This document shows, piece by piece, positions 51,079 through 61,252 of a stretch of DNA of 64,000 bases. Source of the DNA: Mycoplasmopsis mustelae (GTDB lineage: Bacteria > Bacillota_I > Bacilli_A > Mycoplasmatales > Metamycoplasmataceae); assembly GCF_004365095.1 (NCBI RefSeq), contig NZ_SOCN01000001.1:124001-188000 (forward strand), in the 5' to 3' direction. Every line of letters begins with the position of its first letter. The stretch's first letter is position 1. The notes under the pieces are model-generated. The model made no database searches. It saw only the letters and a program-made list of their open reading frames with translations, and was not told where the DNA came from. Made by a program: the position numbers and the translations under genes.

Positions 51079-52210
51079 AAAATAATCAAGCATGAATTCT
51101 CTTAGGCATTGTGCGCGTACTAATATAGCTTTTATAATAAGCATTATTAAAGATAATTCCTAGAAACATAAAATAAACATATCAGTTGACAAAGAAGCCA
51201 ATACTAAAGAAAAACCCGACCGCCGCCCCATATTTGGAATAAGAAAAGAGTTTATTTAAATATGTATAAATGATGACCAATAATACTGTAGGAGTAGTTG
51301 AAATAATCATTCCGCGATAAATTGAATTAAAATTCAATTTAAATGATGGGGTTAGTTTAAATAAAAATAAAAAGGTTAGTACAAAAAAGATTATAGTAAA
51401 TAAAATATATAAAAAATCATTAAAAGCCGAGTCGATCAAACTATGGCTTATAAAAACTCTGGCCTGCACAAAAATATGAATAGTTGAAAGTCCTCACAAA
51501 ATCACCGAAACCACAATAACCAAAAACAAACCTTTAACCTTATTCCCCCAATATGTTCCAATTCTTTCATGCGAATAAATCACATTAAACGAAGTAATTA
51601 ATTTTCCATATCCGCCTGCAGCAATATATAACGAAGGAATAGCTACAAATGACCCTGGAATCAATGAATATAATTTGTTTAAAGTAGAATTAACAATCAC
51701 ATTATTTTGTGGACTAAAATATAAATCGCTGCCCGGAATAAACTTATTGAAAATGGTTATATTAAACAAACTTTGAAATACACTTTCGCTAGCATTTCCA
51801 TTAGCAACTGCATTTTGATAAAATGGAGAAACATAATTTGTAAATGCATGAATGTTATCATTTATAGAAATATTTAAAAAATTAACAATATAAATGACTG
51901 AAACAAAGGAAATTAGCATATAAAAAGCTGTTGAAAGTCATACAAAATTATAATCATTTGCTCAAAATTTTTCAAAAACATTTAAAACAACTTTTTTACG
52001 TTTGGCTTTTTGGGATTGACTGCTTGCGCGTATTAAAAAATGAGCGAAAATACTAATTATTCCTAAAATAATTTTTTCATATAATTTAGTAAAAAACACA
52101 AAAGTACTATATTGAATGATATTTAAATAATATTTTTTATAAATACTCTTCGGTACTCGCATTTTTAACATTTTTTTATATGTTAAGGTTTTATTTTTTA
52201 AATTTTTCAT
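51077..52210 (-). CDS. YihY/BrkB-family membrane protein, 377 aa
   Basis: About six hydrophobic helices. The last part (KYGAAVGFFFSIGFFVNWYV) resembles the conserved end of the YihY/UPF0761 family. The N-terminus is basic and cytoplasmic. Function of the family is unsettled (the name ribonuclease BN is historical). ATG 52210 overlaps gatB by 20 bp; TAA 51077. TGA-Trp at 51962, 51494 and 51182. Confidence 0.72.
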
Positions 52211-53621
52211 CTAAAACTCTCGTTGCAATTTGGTTTGATATACTTGGATTAACCTGTCCGTTAGTTTGTTTCATCAAATTACCTAATACAAACTTCAACA
52301 CTCTTTCTGGACGATTCAAATATTCAGCTACTAATGTTTGATTTTTATCAATAATTTCAATTAATAAATTAGTTATCATTTCAACGTCGGTAATTTGTTT
52401 TAGATGATACTCATCAAGCAATGTATCAATATCACCATTAAAATCAACTAAAAGCGGAATTAATTTCTTAAGCGATTTACTCGAAATAACTTCAGCATCT
52501 AAAAGTTGCATTGCTTGTGCAATATAAGTTGCTTTAATGCCTAAATTATAAGCCAAAACACCTTTTGAATTAGCTAACGAAACCACTTCAGCAAAAAACA
52601 CCTTTGATAGTTGTTCTAAATTTTCATATGGAATTGAATCAAAATATTTTGCCAATTCAATATCATCTAATAAACTGTTAATATAAATATTTTGAATTTT
52701 GGCTGCTTCATAACGTTGTTTGCGTTCTAATGGTAACTCTTTTAATACTACCGAATCAACGAAAGCATCAGAGAGTTGAATAAAAGGAATATTGGGTTCC
52801 GGAAAATAACGATAATCCACCACTCCAGTTTTGGTTCGCATCACAACATTACTATTACTTTGATCATCAAAGCGTTTGGTTTGTTGTAAAATTGTTTCGC
52901 CTTTTAAAATTTTTTGAGTTTGCAATTTTATTTCGTATTCAATTGCTCTTCTAATATTAGATAAGGAGTTCATATTTTTAATCTCTACTTTTGTTCCAAG
53001 GTAATCAACACCATATGGTCTAAGTGAAATATTAATATCCGCTCTTAATGAACCTTTTTCTAATCTTCCTTCTGAAATTTCGAGTGATTGCACCGTTTTT
53101 TTAATCATATCTACATATGCGGCTGCCTCATTTGCGTTTTTTATCACTGGATAAGTTACTATTTCAATTAATGGAACTCCGGCACGGTTGTAATCAATTT
53201 GTGTGATATCTCCATTATGATGTTGACGTGCAGTATCTTCTTCTAGATGAATCCGTTCAATAGCAATGTCTTGAAATCCGTTTTCTGTTTGAATGGTTAA
53301 CTTTCCGTTCGAACCAATTGGATGATAAAACTGCGTAATTTGATAACCTTTAGGTAAGTCAGGATAAAAATAGTTTTTGCGATCAAAGCGTAGTTGTTTA
53401 TCAATGTGCATATTTAGTGCCTTTGCTAAGGCTATAGCATATTTAACGGCTTGTTTATTGACTTGTGGTAAGGTTCCTGGATATCCTAAATCAATTTGAT
53501 TTGCACAAGTATTGGCGGGTGCATCAAAATCAATTGGCATCGCTGAAAATATTTTGGTTTTTGTTTTTAATTCTACGTGTATTTCAATTCCGATAATAAC
53601 TTCAAAATTATTCACAACCAC
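52191..53621 (-). CDS. gatB: Asp-tRNA(Asn)/Glu-tRNA(Gln) amidotransferase subunit B, 476 aa
   Basis: Binds the misacylated tRNA and performs the kinase and transfer step. EVIIGIEIHVELKTKTKIFS, the FDRKNYFYPDLPKGYQITQF segment and LRADINISLRPYG are diagnostic. The C-terminal YqeY-like tail is present. Start overlaps gatA by 14 bp. Confidence 0.96.
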   Translation of the reverse strand: MVVNNFEVIIGIEIHVELKTKTKIFSAMPIDFDAPANTCANQIDLGYPGTLPQVNKQAVKYAIALAKALNMHIDKQLRFDRKNYFYPDLPKGYQITQFYHPIGSNGKLTIQTENGFQDIAIERIHLEEDTARQHHNGDITQIDYNRAGVPLIEIVTYPVIKNANEAAAYVDMIKKTVQSLEISEGRLEKGSLRADINISLRPYGVDYLGTKVEIKNMNSLSNIRRAIEYEIKLQTQKILKGETILQQTKRFDDQSNSNVVMRTKTGVVDYRYFPEPNIPFIQLSDAFVDSVVLKELPLERKQRYEAAKIQNIYINSLLDDIELAKYFDSIPYENLEQLSKVFFAEVVSLANSKGVLAYNLGIKATYIAQAMQLLDAEVISSKSLKKLIPLLVDFNGDIDTLLDEYHLKQITDVEMITNLLIEIIDKNQTLVAEYLNRPERVLKFVLGNLMKQTNGQVNPSISNQIATRVLDEKFKK

Positions 53622-54933
53622 CCCCGATCAATTCTTCTAAATATTCAGCATATGCTAATAATTTAGCATCTTGGTAAATTTCGGTTTCTAAAGTTAGTGA
53701 AAATGGTAAATTTTGATATTTAGCCAAGGGTAATGTAAGTGATGGATTTCCAACTAAATTAGCTGCAGTTAAAATATAATCCATTACTCCATATTTTTTA
53801 TTGCTTTTTAGTAATGGAGCAATTGAAGGTGCTGCAGCAAATAACACTAAATCAGCTTGTTGTTGTAAATGAGTCAAGTAGTCCTTAATCACACGTCTAA
53901 CTTTTTGTGCTTTAAAAAACATTTCTTCAATATTCTCTGCATACAAGAAATAACTTCCTAACGATAGACGTTCTTGTACCATTCTTCCAAATTTTTGTGA
54001 TCTAGTCTCACGAATTAATTCTTCTCAATGAGAAGCACCAACCCTACTACCAAAACCAACACCCGTTAGGTTCGCTAAATTTGAACTAGCCTCAGAAAAT
54101 GAAATTATTTCATAGGCAGGTTTAATACAATTCAAGATATCTAAATTTGGTCTGACTTTGTGAACTGTAATATTTTCTGCTAATAATTTTGCTTCTAATT
54201 TTTGCATTGCTTCAGTAACATAATTTTCACATAAATCATCAAAATCTAAAATTAAAACACTTTCTGGTTTTTGTTTTTGAATATTTTGAATTGCAATTTC
54301 TTTTGATGTCATGTCCTTATTATCTTTACCAAACATTGCTTGTGAAGCTAAAATTATATCGTTGACATAGTGAGAGAAATATGCAACAGTGTCTAATGAA
54401 GAAGCGTATGCAAAAAGACCATAACGACTAATTGCTCCATATGATGGTTTAAAACCTACTACTCCGTTATAACTAGCAGGAAGTCTAACACTATCTCCGG
54501 TATCGCTACCTAAAGCAATCGAAATATCTTTAGTAAAGGTAGCAACCGAACCAGATGATGAACCTCCAACAAGGCGGTTTGAATCTATGGGATTGGCAAT
54601 TAAACCATATGCACTATAAGTTCCAGTTCCGCCTAAGGCTAACTCATCTAAATGTACTTTGGCAACCGGATGCGCTCCTGCTTGTAATAATTTTTCAACA
54701 GCAGTAGCATTGTAACCTGGTTTAAAATTTTCTAATATTAAACTTGAAGCACTAGTTATATCATTTTTAGTTGCATAATTATCTTTAATAGTTAAAACAG
54801 CGCCAGATAAAATTTGATTTTTAACATATGCATCTGGATTGTAATCTAACATATGTGCAACTGCGTTATTTGCATCGTTTTTTAAACAATAATAGGCTTT
54901 TTCATAATTTCCTTTGTTTTTTAATTGACGCAT
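53608..54933 (-). CDS. gatA: Glutamyl-tRNA(Gln) amidotransferase subunit A, 441 aa
   Basis: Glutaminase subunit with an amidase-signature fold. Catalytic Lys in VLTIKDNY (near 49), cis-Ser in GGSSSGSV and nucleophile Ser in GSDTGDSVRLP. The usual DTGGSIR is here DTGDSVR, an Asp replacing the Gly. ATG 54933 overlaps gatC stop (TAATG). TGA-Trp at 54025. Confidence 0.95.
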
Positions 54934-55232
54934 TATTTCACCACCTTTGTTATTGTCACAAATTCCAAATCAGCACTAGGAGCATTTAATAAAATTTGTT
55001 TTCGTTCTATTCGATCTTCAGTTAGATATTCATCTTCTCTAAGAAAATCAGTATAAAAGGTTTCATCGATGTGACTCATTGGTTTGACGTTGCTTAAATC
55101 TAAGTTATCAAAAAACTTAATTTTTGCTTCTAGTTCATGTCAGTTTTCAATTATTTCATCTATAACTTGCTCGGTCGGTTCAAACATTAATGTTTTGACG
55201 ATATCATAAAGCTTATCCTTTGTTATAGTCAT
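54933..55232 (-). CDS. gatC: Glutamyl-tRNA(Gln) amidotransferase subunit C-like, 99 aa
   Basis: Small subunit that holds A and B together. Low conservation, but a helix DEIIENWHELEAKIKFFDNL followed by VKPMSHIDETFYTDFLREDE matches the GatC pattern (V-x-P...H). Position directly before gatA confirms. ATG 55232 with AGGAGTAA site. Confidence 0.88.
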
Positions 55233-55240
55233 TTTTACTC

Positions 55241-56080
55241 CTATAATTTTGGTTTTGAATAAAATTCAAAACCATTTAAATAACTTAAATTTCCTGTTAA
55301 TGAATCGATTTTTAAATAATATGAATGTAACATTAATCTATTTGCTCTTTTTCCACCATATTTGATATCACCATAAATAGGTTTACCAAGGTATTTTAGA
55401 CTTAAACGGATTTGATGCTTACGTCCTGTTTTAATTTCTGCAATTTGTTTATTACCATCTAAATAAAAAATCGTCTTTGCATATTTATAACCATTTTTTG
55501 CTTTTGGTGATGTCTTTATTTTTCCGTCGGATTGTTTATAAAAATATAATTCTAATTCTAAATACGGGAGATTAAAGTCACTTTTAAATAAGTATCTTTT
55601 AATAAAATGATGATTATTTTCATTAAAAGCAACCAATGTGGCATAATTTTTAGCATAAACAATTAAGCCACTTGTTTCCTTATCCAATCTACCAATATGA
55701 CTAGGTTTAAAACTGTCTATATTTTGATAATTTAGATATGAAAGTATTTGATTATCTAAGCAATTAGTTTCGCTATGTACTACTACACCTGATTTTTTAT
55801 CTATTATTAAAATATTATTATCTTCATAAATTATTTTGAAATCATAAGAAATCTTTTGAAATGTTTCAGGTTTTTTTAGGTCATTGACACCATAAATTAC
55901 TATAGAATCACCTAAATTAACAACTTGATCTTTCGTTACTTTTCTATTTTGATTAACTTTGATATCTTTTTTACGAAAAAGTTTTTCTATCCTACTAAGT
56001 GGAAGATTATTTAGATACTTGCATAATAATTTATATAAAGTTCTTCCAGCATCATTTTCAGTTGCAATAATTTCGTACAT
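55241..56080 (-). CDS. RluA-family pseudouridine synthase, 279 aa
   Basis: Modifies uridine in rRNA. Catalytic Asp in HIGRLDKETSGLIVYAK; motif YEDNNILIIDKKSGVVVH; C-terminal TGRKHQIRL. A short S4-like N-terminal domain (SRIEKLFRKKDIKVN). Could be RluC- or RluD-like; not resolvable here. First gene of the gatCAB operon, 8 bp before gatC. Confidence 0.92.
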   Translation of the reverse strand: MYEIIATENDAGRTLYKLLCKYLNNLPLSRIEKLFRKKDIKVNQNRKVTKDQVVNLGDSIVIYGVNDLKKPETFQKISYDFKIIYEDNNILIIDKKSGVVVHSETNCLDNQILSYLNYQNIDSFKPSHIGRLDKETSGLIVYAKNYATLVAFNENNHHFIKRYLFKSDFNLPYLELELYFYKQSDGKIKTSPKAKNGYKYAKTIFYLDGNKQIAEIKTGRKHQIRLSLKYLGKPIYGDIKYGGKRANRLMLHSYYLKIDSLTGNLSYLNGFEFYSKPKL

Positions 56081-56103
56081 TTTACTCCTAATTTAATTAT
56101 TAA

Positions 56104-56109
56104 ATTATA
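56104..56109 (-). promoter_or_regulatory. -10 box of the rluA-like/gatCAB operon
   Basis: TATAAT on the minus strand (ATGTATAATTTAA), about 24 bases before the start codon at 56080; AGGAG lies between them. -35 is unclear. Confidence 0.5.
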
Positions 56110-56145
56110 CATTAATATTTTTAGCACTGCTATCGATAAACATTG

Positions 56146-56188
56146 AAAAAAACAAAAGCACGTCATTATCACGCACCTTTGTTTTTTT
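56146..56188 (-). terminator. Terminator closing the three-gene cassette, copy 1
   Basis: 18-bp stem with three G-U pairs (56171-56188 with 56146-56163), ending in seven T. The tandem TGA-TAA end of the last cassette gene lies in the loop (56164-56171). Confidence 0.85.
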
Positions 56189-56858
56189 GGTTCACAAATT
56201 CTTGGTATAAATCTTCTCAAATTTCATTCCCTTGATTTACTTCAATAAAATGATGTCCTCAAATAATAAAGTAAAATAAGTATATTTGAATTTTCTTAAT
56301 TAAGGTTAAATAATTCATTTTTGAATAGTTCAACATAACGCCAAATTTTTTATTAACTGAAAAATCAATACAAAGCTTTATGTTAGCATCTCTATTTTCG
56401 GAATATTCTTTATCAAAGAAATAATCAGTATCATCAAAAATAAAATGCTTTAAATAACTGCGAAAAATTTTTTTATATTTTATATATTTATAGAAAAATA
56501 TAAAAGAAATTAATAAAATCATTAATATAAATAGACCTCATAAAATAAAAAACGAAATATGAATACTATATTTTATCTTAAAAAATAAACCAATACCTAA
56601 AATTATTATTAAAATGTTACCAATAACTAAATTAATTATAAAATTAGTTAAATAACTATTTACAAAAGCGGACGCCCCTCTCTTAAAATAACTATGAACT
56701 TTTAATTCTTTATTGTGATAAATCAAAATATCTCATTTTTTAAAAAGTATTTTGGTTATATTGACTTTAGTGAACATATTAGAAGAGAAATGAGCAATAA
56801 AGGCAGTCAAAATAATTAAAATAGTAACAAAAATTATTATAAATATTAAATCATTCAT
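56166..56858 (-). CDS. Cassette copy 1, gene C: membrane protein, 230 aa
   Basis: ATG 56858, TAA 56166; several TGA-Trp. Hydrophobic helices at about 3-24, 70-95 and 100-125, then a polar region with FDKEYSENRDANIKLC, a hydrophobic patch (IYLFYFIIWGHHFIEVNQG) and the tail WEDLYQEFVNQKNKGAW. Paralogous to the frameshifted gene at 58107-58809. The tail pattern (YFxI...LYQxxxN) also resembles gene B, so B and C may share an origin. No known family recognised. Confidence 0.8.
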
Positions 56859-56869
56859 GTTCGCTCACT

Positions 56870-57613
56870 TTATTTATTAAAGAAATTTGCTAAATCTTGA
56901 TAAAGACCTCGATAATATCTGTCATATACATTTGATTTGTTTAAATGCATATTAGCTATAAAAAAGAAATAAATATAATAGCATTTTTGCTCGTCCTTAA
57001 ATCTTTTTTTAAGTTTTTTCACATTAAAAATATAGATTAAATATTTAAAACTGATCTGGAATGGAACTATATAATTAATAGGTTGAAACCCGTTATTTAT
57101 ATACTTTTTATCAAATACTTCAACATTATCATCAAAACCTTTTTCTAATATTAAATTTTCTTGTTTTTTGATAGCTTTATTTACGTTGCGATGTGCTAGA
57201 ATCATTGAATCGATATTAATAAAATATCTTAAAAGAAGAATAACAAAGAATATTATAGAACCCAAAAAAGCAGAATATGAAATTGAATTAGCATTAGTAT
57301 CCTCTAAAGTTAAAGCAGAAATTGCTATATATCCAACAGCGAATATAAGAAAAATAATTATATAAAAAACTAAAATCATAATTCTCTTTGATTTTATCTT
57401 AAGATATTCATCTTTTAAGTAGTAAAATCCTTTGACAAAATTACTGTGATATTTTTGTGGATTAATTTCTATTTGTCTAATATATGTTGTTTCAAATAAA
57501 AAATTAAAAAGGTTTCCGTTCGTAGTTTTTCATTTTAAAAAAGATAGAATGTAGCGAAATGTAATACCAAAAACCAAGAAAAAAATTAATAATTTTCAAA
57601 AGATTGAATCCAT
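56870..57613 (-). CDS. Cassette copy 1, gene B: membrane protein, 247 aa
   Basis: ATG 57613, TAA 56870, TGA-Trp near the start. Helices at about 5-25, 78-102 and 112-133. The soluble C-terminal part has EVFDKKYINNGFQPINYIVP and ends YFFFIANMHLN...YYRGLYQDLANFF. Clear paralogue of the gene at 58825-59538 (shared EVFD, KPINYI, YYFFVANMH, YYKGLYADYANF). Starts 1 bp after gene A. Function unknown. Confidence 0.82.
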
Positions 57614-57614
57614 T

Positions 57615-57971
57615 TTAACCTAAATTATCCCACTTTATTTTATTAGGTAATTTTCTTATATATCAATCATTAATTCTAGGATTAAAAACCTTTGTTAAAC
57701 CTATTTTATGTAATTGCTGTTTTGTTTTAGTTAAAAGTTGTTTTTTAAATAAGACTTTTTTTAATCTTCTGACAAAACTTGAAATTTTTGAAAATCTACC
57801 TAGTGCTTCTTTTAAATTAACATGAATAACTTCTTTGAATTTTTCTCACACTAGATAGAACTTTGAATCAACTTCTTTATACCCTCGAGGTTCATGTGTT
57901 TGTACGACTACATTTGCTAAACCAACCACTCCATCAATTGGTTCGCCTAATTTAAATAATAAATTTTTCAT
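57615..57971 (-). CDS. Cassette copy 1, gene A: small basic protein, 118 aa
   Basis: ATG 57971, TAA 57615; ribosome site weak (GAAAG). No membrane helix. The C-terminal third KVFNPRINDWYIRKLPN...DNLG is nearly the same as in the copy-2 gene, whereas the N-terminal part (GEPIDGVVGLANVVVQTHEP) is unrelated to it. A conserved tail with a swapped front is the pattern of modular effector or sorting proteins, but that is speculative. Confidence 0.75.
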
Positions 57972-58106
57972 ATTTTATCTTTCGTTATTTTTAAAATGAT
58001 TTTTTTATCAAAGTTATTTAATTTTTAATTCAGTAACTTTATTTTTAATTTAAACTTTTATATAAAAATTTTGTAACTTTAACTTTCTCTATTAATGTTT
58101 TTAAAA

Positions 58107-58809
58107 CTATTTTTCAATCAATTCATTTCATTTATTTACAAAGCTCTGGTATAAATTTTCATAAATTAATGATCCTTGGTTAATCTCATTAAAATGATAT
58201 CCATAAATCAAAAAATATCATATTTGAAATCTTTTTAAATCACTTACATAAAACAAAATCCTACAATAGCTAATAAGTATTTTGTAGTTTAAACTAATTC
58301 TTTTTTTTAATACCCAATGTCACATCAAATAAATTCATTTCACTAAAGTTTTTTACAACTTGATATTCTTTATCAAAGTGAAAACCATTATTATCAAAGT
58401 TTAAATAATTTATCTTTAATTTTCATTGCTTCTTTTTATCAAAATACTGAAATAAATTTATAAAAACCATAATTAAGCTTAATAAAATCAAAATATATAG
58501 TGAAATAAGATAATAATTTGTTGTAACCGGAAACTTTGTAGTTTTTAAATCTATAACAATATATAGTATTGATATCAAAATAATTATAAAATCAAATAAT
58601 GCAATCCTTAAAAATGCTTTAATTACTAAAATTCCACCCTGCTTATATATGTTATTTATAGTTATTCCTCTAAGAGTTGTTAATATAAACAATCTTTTTA
58701 ATGCTATATTAACTTTTGTTTTTAATCAACTATAAAGGCCCATCAACATTAGTCAAAAATAATAAAAAATTGTGCTATACAATATTACAATAAACACTTG
58801 TGCATCCAT
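58107..58809 (-). pseudogene. Cassette copy 2, gene C, frameshifted in an A8 run
   Basis: ATG 58809 (MDAQVFIVILY). The frame runs to residue ~169 and stops at TAG 58294 just after a run of eight A (58301-58308 on the plus strand as T). Removing one A restores a 233-residue protein ending ...GYHFNEINQGS...YENLYQSFVNKWNELIEK at TAG 58107, matching copy 1 (230 aa). So this is either a decayed gene, a slippage-controlled (phase-variable) gene or a sequencing error. TGA-Trp codons occur as elsewhere. Confidence 0.82.
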
Positions 58810-58824
58810 ACGTTCCTTAATATT

Positions 58825-59538
58825 TTAATTATAAAAATTTGCATAATCTGCATATAGGCCTTTGTAATATAAATAATATGAATCACTATGCACAAAATGC
58901 ATATTAGCGACAAAAAAGTAGTAGACTAAATATGCATCATTATTTTGATTAAATATTTTCTTAAAATGATATGTATTGAGTATTTCTGTGTTTTGATGCA
59001 TAGAATTGGTTGGTATAGGTATATAGTTAATTGGTTTTAATGAATTATTTTTATATATTGCATCAAAAACCTCTACATCCGCACTAACCATAATGCTTTT
59101 AATTTTTAAGTCAAAATAATTAAGCATTATTTTTAAATATTTAGATTTAGATGACATATATCATACTAGATAAGCAAAATATGTTAGTATCAAACAGCAA
59201 ATAAGTGTTCCTGCGGTACCTAACTTATAGTTTCATAATTCTCGCTCATTAACAAAAATAAACATAAAGATTTCTGCTAAAATAACTGATAGATTAGATG
59301 CATGAAAACTCCAATTTAATATACTTCTTTCTTTAATTTTTATAGAGGCATATTTTTTAAATGTTAGATAGCCATCAATAAATTTTTGATTATAGGTCTT
59401 TAAATTTAATTGTTTATCTCTTTGATAGACATCATACGCAATTCAATGAATTATAAAAAACTTTGTATTAAAAATTGTGATGTAAATAATAAGTAAAAAA
59501 GTTGTTATTACCGGTAAAACAAACATAAAAATAGTCAT
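58825..59538 (-). CDS. Cassette copy 2, gene B: membrane protein, 237 aa
   Basis: ATG 59538, TAA 58825, with TGA-Trp. Helices at about 3-25, 85-105 and 110-127; soluble C-terminus ADVEVFDAIYKNNSLKPINY and YYFFVANMHFVHSDSYYLYY, then KGLYADYANFYN. Paralogue of 56870-57613. Starts one base after gene A. Confidence 0.82.
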
Positions 59539-59539
59539 A

Positions 59540-59854
59540 CTAGCCTAAATTATCCTTTTTGGTATGATTAGGTAATTTTCTTATGTATCATTCATTTAAT
59601 TTTGGATTAAATACTTTTTTTAGTCCCAAAATATATAATTCTAAATCAGTCTTTTGTATCATTTCATCAATGGTTAATATTTCACCTGTCTTTAAATTTT
59701 TAAATACAGTATTTTTCCCACCTTTACCACCTCTTCAATAATAATCTGTTTGTGGTGTTTCGTTTATTACGACCCAACCAACTTCTCTTAATGTATCAAT
59801 TTTATTTGACAAATGATTTATTTTATTAAATGTTTCTTTTTTAAATTTATTTAT
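59540..59854 (-). CDS. Cassette copy 2, gene A: small protein, ~104 aa, unusual start
   Basis: TAG at 59540-59542. The frame is open up to a TAA at 59858, and there is no ATG before the conserved part. The AAGGAG site (59866-59871) points to ATA at 59854 as start; TTG at 59812 is the other choice. The protein has DYYWRGGKGGKNTVFKNLKT, then GEILTIDEMI and the tail KVFNPKLNEWYIRKLPNHT...DNLG shared with copy 1. The lost ATG may mean low expression or decay. Confidence 0.6.
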
Positions 59855-59922
59855 TTTTTATTTTTCTCCTTATTTATGTATGTTTATATATAAATAAATA
59901 GCAATAATTTATTTATAAATTG

Positions 59923-60498
59923 TTATTTATATTCTCTTTGACTAGCAAATAAATCAAAATCATTTGCTTCATTTTCTACACCATCGATATAGTTAAAATC
60001 ATCTAATTTTGGTAAATCACGCATATTTGTAATTTTAAAATGATCATAAAATTTATTAGTTACACCATACAAAACCGGGCGTCCTGGTGTAGGTGAAATA
60101 CCTACTTCTTCAATTACACCTTTTAAAAGTAAGGTATTAATAACTTGATCAGAAGCTGTTCCACGAACACGATTAATTTGACTACGGGTTATTGGTTGTT
60201 TATATGCTACAATTCCTGCTACTTCAATTGCAGCGTTAGACAAGCGATGTGGTCTAGTAATAGAGACCATTTTAGTGATATATTCTTTAACGCCTTCGCG
60301 TGTGGCTAATTTATAGACCTCGTTAAAGGATACCACCTTTAATCCACGGTCTTCTTCATTAAAACTTTTATGAAAATCCATCATAACTTTTTTAGCTTCG
60401 TGTAATGTGTTTAAACCAAAAATTTCTTTAACTTGTTCTAAAGTTAATCCCTCATCACCTTGGACGTAAAGTAAGGCTTCTAATATTTTATTTTTCAT
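59923..60498 (-). CDS. scpB: Segregation and condensation protein B, 191 aa
   Basis: Winged-helix partner of the SMC condensin. MKNKILEALLYVQGDEGLT, AAIEVAGIVAYKQPITRSQI and RPVLYGVTNKFYDHF are typical. Start overlaps scpA by 11 bp. It is the last core gene before the cassettes. Confidence 0.95.
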   Translation of the reverse strand: MKNKILEALLYVQGDEGLTLEQVKEIFGLNTLHEAKKVMMDFHKSFNEEDRGLKVVSFNEVYKLATREGVKEYITKMVSITRPHRLSNAAIEVAGIVAYKQPITRSQINRVRGTASDQVINTLLLKGVIEEVGISPTPGRPVLYGVTNKFYDHFKITNMRDLPKLDDFNYIDGVENEANDFDLFASQREYK

Positions 60499-61252
60499 TG
60501 AAATTTACTCCTCTCTTAATAACAATTGTGTCAAATTGTTCGTTTTGTTCTATAACTAAATATTGTTGTCTAGCTAAATCTAAAACTGCGATTAAAGTGA
60601 TAACAAAATGGTTTAGACTCGGTTGACTAAACACCATTTCAAACGATAGTTCTTCGTGTTCTTTTAAGAGTTTTTTTATAAATGGAAACTGATCCGACGG
60701 AGTTAAATTAAATTTTTCTAATTTAGTTTGACGTAAGTGTTGTGCATATACACGTTCAAACATTTTACGTAAAACATTAACTAATTTTACCGGGTTTGAA
60801 CGTCCATCTAATTTAGAATTATCGGAATCTAAAACAAAATCATCAATATTACTTGGTTTTTTTATATAAATATCAGCACGTTGGTTTTGAAACGTTTTTA
60901 AAGCTTCACGAACTTGCTTAAATTGTTCATATTGCACTAAATCTTGTAAAAAAACTTGTTTTTCTTGTTCTATTTCTTCATTAATTTCATCTGGGCCTTG
61001 TAAAATCATTTTTGCTTTTAAATTAATTAAAGTAGTAGCCATTACCAAATAATCGCCCGCTACATCAATCTCCGCTTCTTTTAATTCACTAATAATTGAA
61101 ATATATTGGGTAGCTAATTCGATTAAATTAACCTCCATAATACTAATTTTTTTACGTTTAATTAATTCGAGCAATAAATCCAATGGTCCATCAAAATCAT
61201 TTAATTTAAAGTGATGCTCATAATTATAATTAAGATTGTTTATCCTGCTCAT
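60488..61252 (-). CDS. scpA: Segregation and condensation protein A, 254 aa
   Basis: Kleisin subunit of SMC-ScpAB. LNDFDGPLDLLLELIKRKK and the following DYLVMATTLINLKAKMIL match the N-terminal ScpA domain; a winged-helix C-terminus follows. Start overlaps plsC by 23 bp. Confidence 0.95.
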   Translation of the reverse strand: MSRINNLNYNYEHHFKLNDFDGPLDLLLELIKRKKISIMEVNLIELATQYISIISELKEAEIDVAGDYLVMATTLINLKAKMILQGPDEINEEIEQEKQVFLQDLVQYEQFKQVREALKTFQNQRADIYIKKPSNIDDFVLDSDNSKLDGRSNPVKLVNVLRKMFERVYAQHLRQTKLEKFNLTPSDQFPFIKKLLKEHEELSFEMVFSQPSLNHFVITLIAVLDLARQQYLVIEQNEQFDTIVIKRGVNFNEK

